A DNA stretch of 32,138 bases from Bacillota bacterium (GTDB lineage: Bacteria > Bacillota > Bacilli > Alicyclobacillales > SLC66): assembly GCA_021805735.1 (NCBI GenBank), contig JAJZEE010000041.1:1-32138 (forward strand). Reading direction: 5' to 3'. Each line of letters starts with the position of its first letter. Positions within the stretch are counted from its first letter, which is position 1. The notes beneath the pieces are model-generated. The model saw only the letters and a list, made by a program, of their open reading frames with translations. It made no database searches and was not told where the DNA came from. The translations under genes and the position numbers were made by a program. Shown piece by piece: positions 31,344 through 32,138 of this stretch.

Positions 31344-32138
31344 ATGTCGAAAAAGTGGAAATACGGAATGTCGCTGGCCATGATTCCCGCAGTGCTCGGA
31401 ATGGTTGGGGCCACTCTTACTGAGGCCGCCGCGCAAACGACGGCCAAACATGCCAGTGGAGTCACGACCGTCATCTTCTGGGAGGACTGGACCGGCCAGG
31501 GGCAGCAGCAGATGATGAAAATGGTCGACAAGTTTAACGCGACGCACAAGAACATTCAGGTGAAGGACGTCGTGCAAAGCAACATGATCACAAAATTCCT
31601 GACGGGCGCCACGTCGGGCAATGTACCGGACATCATGGAATGGGACCGCTGGCAGACGGCTCTGTATGCGCCCAAAGGTGTGCTCTACCCGATCAACAAC
31701 TTTGTCAAGCAAGATAAGGTCAACCTGAAAGACTTCTATCAGCAGGCGCTGAACGAACTCACGTGGAACGGCAATCTTTACGGCTTGCCGCTCACTGTCG
31801 ACGCGCGAGCCCTTTTCTACAACAAGACTTTGTTTGCCAAAGCGGGCATCAAGAATCCGCCTCAGACCTGGGCTCAACTGGCGGCTGACGCAAAGAAGCT
31901 GACGATCTGGAAAAACGGCAAGCTGGTACAGGCGGGCTTTCTCGGTCCCCAGGCGGGCGACTTCAATATGTGGCTGCAGCAGGCGGGCGGTTCGATGCTG
32001 ACGCCAAATAACAAGAAAACCAACTTCAACAACGCCAAGGGGCTGGCCGTGCTGAACTTCTGGCACCAATTGCTCTTCACCGACAAAGTATACCAAATCG
32101 GCTTTGACTCCGGACTCCCCAACGGCGAGGATGCGTTT
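31344..32138 (+). CDS. Extracellular sugar-binding protein (3' partial)
   Basis: CUT1-type solute-binding protein, open to the window end (265 residues seen, usually about 430). The signal MSKKWKYGMSLAMIPAVLGM ends near TEAAAQ. The mature part has the family patterns VTTVIFWEDWTGQGQQQMMK and LTWNGNLYGLPLTVDARALF. There is no lipobox Cys, as in the Liv binding protein of this window. AGGGGCGA precedes ATG 31344. It belongs to the permease and GH76 operon and should deliver the oligosaccharide. Confidence 0.9.
   Translation, partial: MSKKWKYGMSLAMIPAVLGMVGATLTEAAAQTTAKHASGVTTVIFWEDWTGQGQQQMMKMVDKFNATHKNIQVKDVVQSNMITKFLTGATSGNVPDIMEWDRWQTALYAPKGVLYPINNFVKQDKVNLKDFYQQALNELTWNGNLYGLPLTVDARALFYNKTLFAKAGIKNPPQTWAQLAADAKKLTIWKNGKLVQAGFLGPQAGDFNMWLQQAGGSMLTPNNKKTNFNNAKGLAVLNFWHQLLFTDKVYQIGFDSGLPNGEDAF

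Noticed and set aside
31002-32096. 364-codon minus-strand ORF opposite the GH76 end and the binding protein
   Set aside because: The plus strand carries the GH76 end and a binding protein with signal peptide in another frame, which explains the open stretch.

Overview
The window looks like chromosomal DNA of a spore-forming, low-to-moderate GC Bacillota, most likely from the Alicyclobacillaceae or a near relative. The signs are a SpoVR protein, a monoderm Tad/Flp pilus locus without a secretin, a HemAT-type globin sensor, strong Shine-Dalgarno sites, many GTG starts and sigma-A promoters of the TTGACA-17-TATAAT kind. Placement below the phylum is inference. No intact insertion sequence, CRISPR array, rRNA gene or complete tRNA is visible.

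Left part (1-3130). The 3' part of a divergent folC-like gene is followed by spoVR, which is cut in two by an in-frame TGA. A consensus promoter then drives a class I cyclic di-GMP (GEMM-I) riboswitch. Behind the aptamer is a hairpin that can hide the Shine-Dalgarno of a 60-codon ORF, and the stop codon of that ORF lies 12 nt before an intrinsic terminator.

Tad/Flp pilus region (3152-14491). A regulatory cassette comes first: a DegS-like histidine kinase, a TPR protein with a degenerate HD-GYP-like half, and a NarL/DosR-class response regulator. A palindrome with DosR-box geometry and a leader terminator follow, then flp, tadV/cpaA, tadE, a tadG-like gene, cpaB, cpaE (fused to an intact receiver domain), cpaF/tadA, tadB, tadC and a DUF192 gene. 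My reading is that c-di-GMP sensing, a two-component system and pilus assembly form one circuit.

Middle part (14492-22800). A scar holding a degraded partial copy of the downstream GntR gene and its promoter precedes a HemAT-like sensor. Next come a tRNA 3'-end remnant and a module of an FCD-type GntR regulator, an isocitrate-lyase/PEP-mutase superfamily protein with an unusual active-site loop, and a branched-chain-amino-acid-type ABC transporter (livHMGF plus binding protein). The same operator-like palindrome, TTGTATACAA, lies on the GntR promoter and in front of the transporter.

Right part (22801-32138). It holds a PqqB-like metallo-beta-lactamase-fold gene with no usual start codon for its full N-terminus, a PadR regulator and an MFS exporter transcribed from overlapping divergent promoters, an orphan two-TM protein, and a sugar-uptake locus. 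That locus consists of an AraR-type GntR/LacI regulator, two MalF/MalG-type permeases, a cytoplasmic GH76 hydrolase and a binding protein cut by the window end. It probably imports and degrades alpha-mannan-type oligosaccharides.
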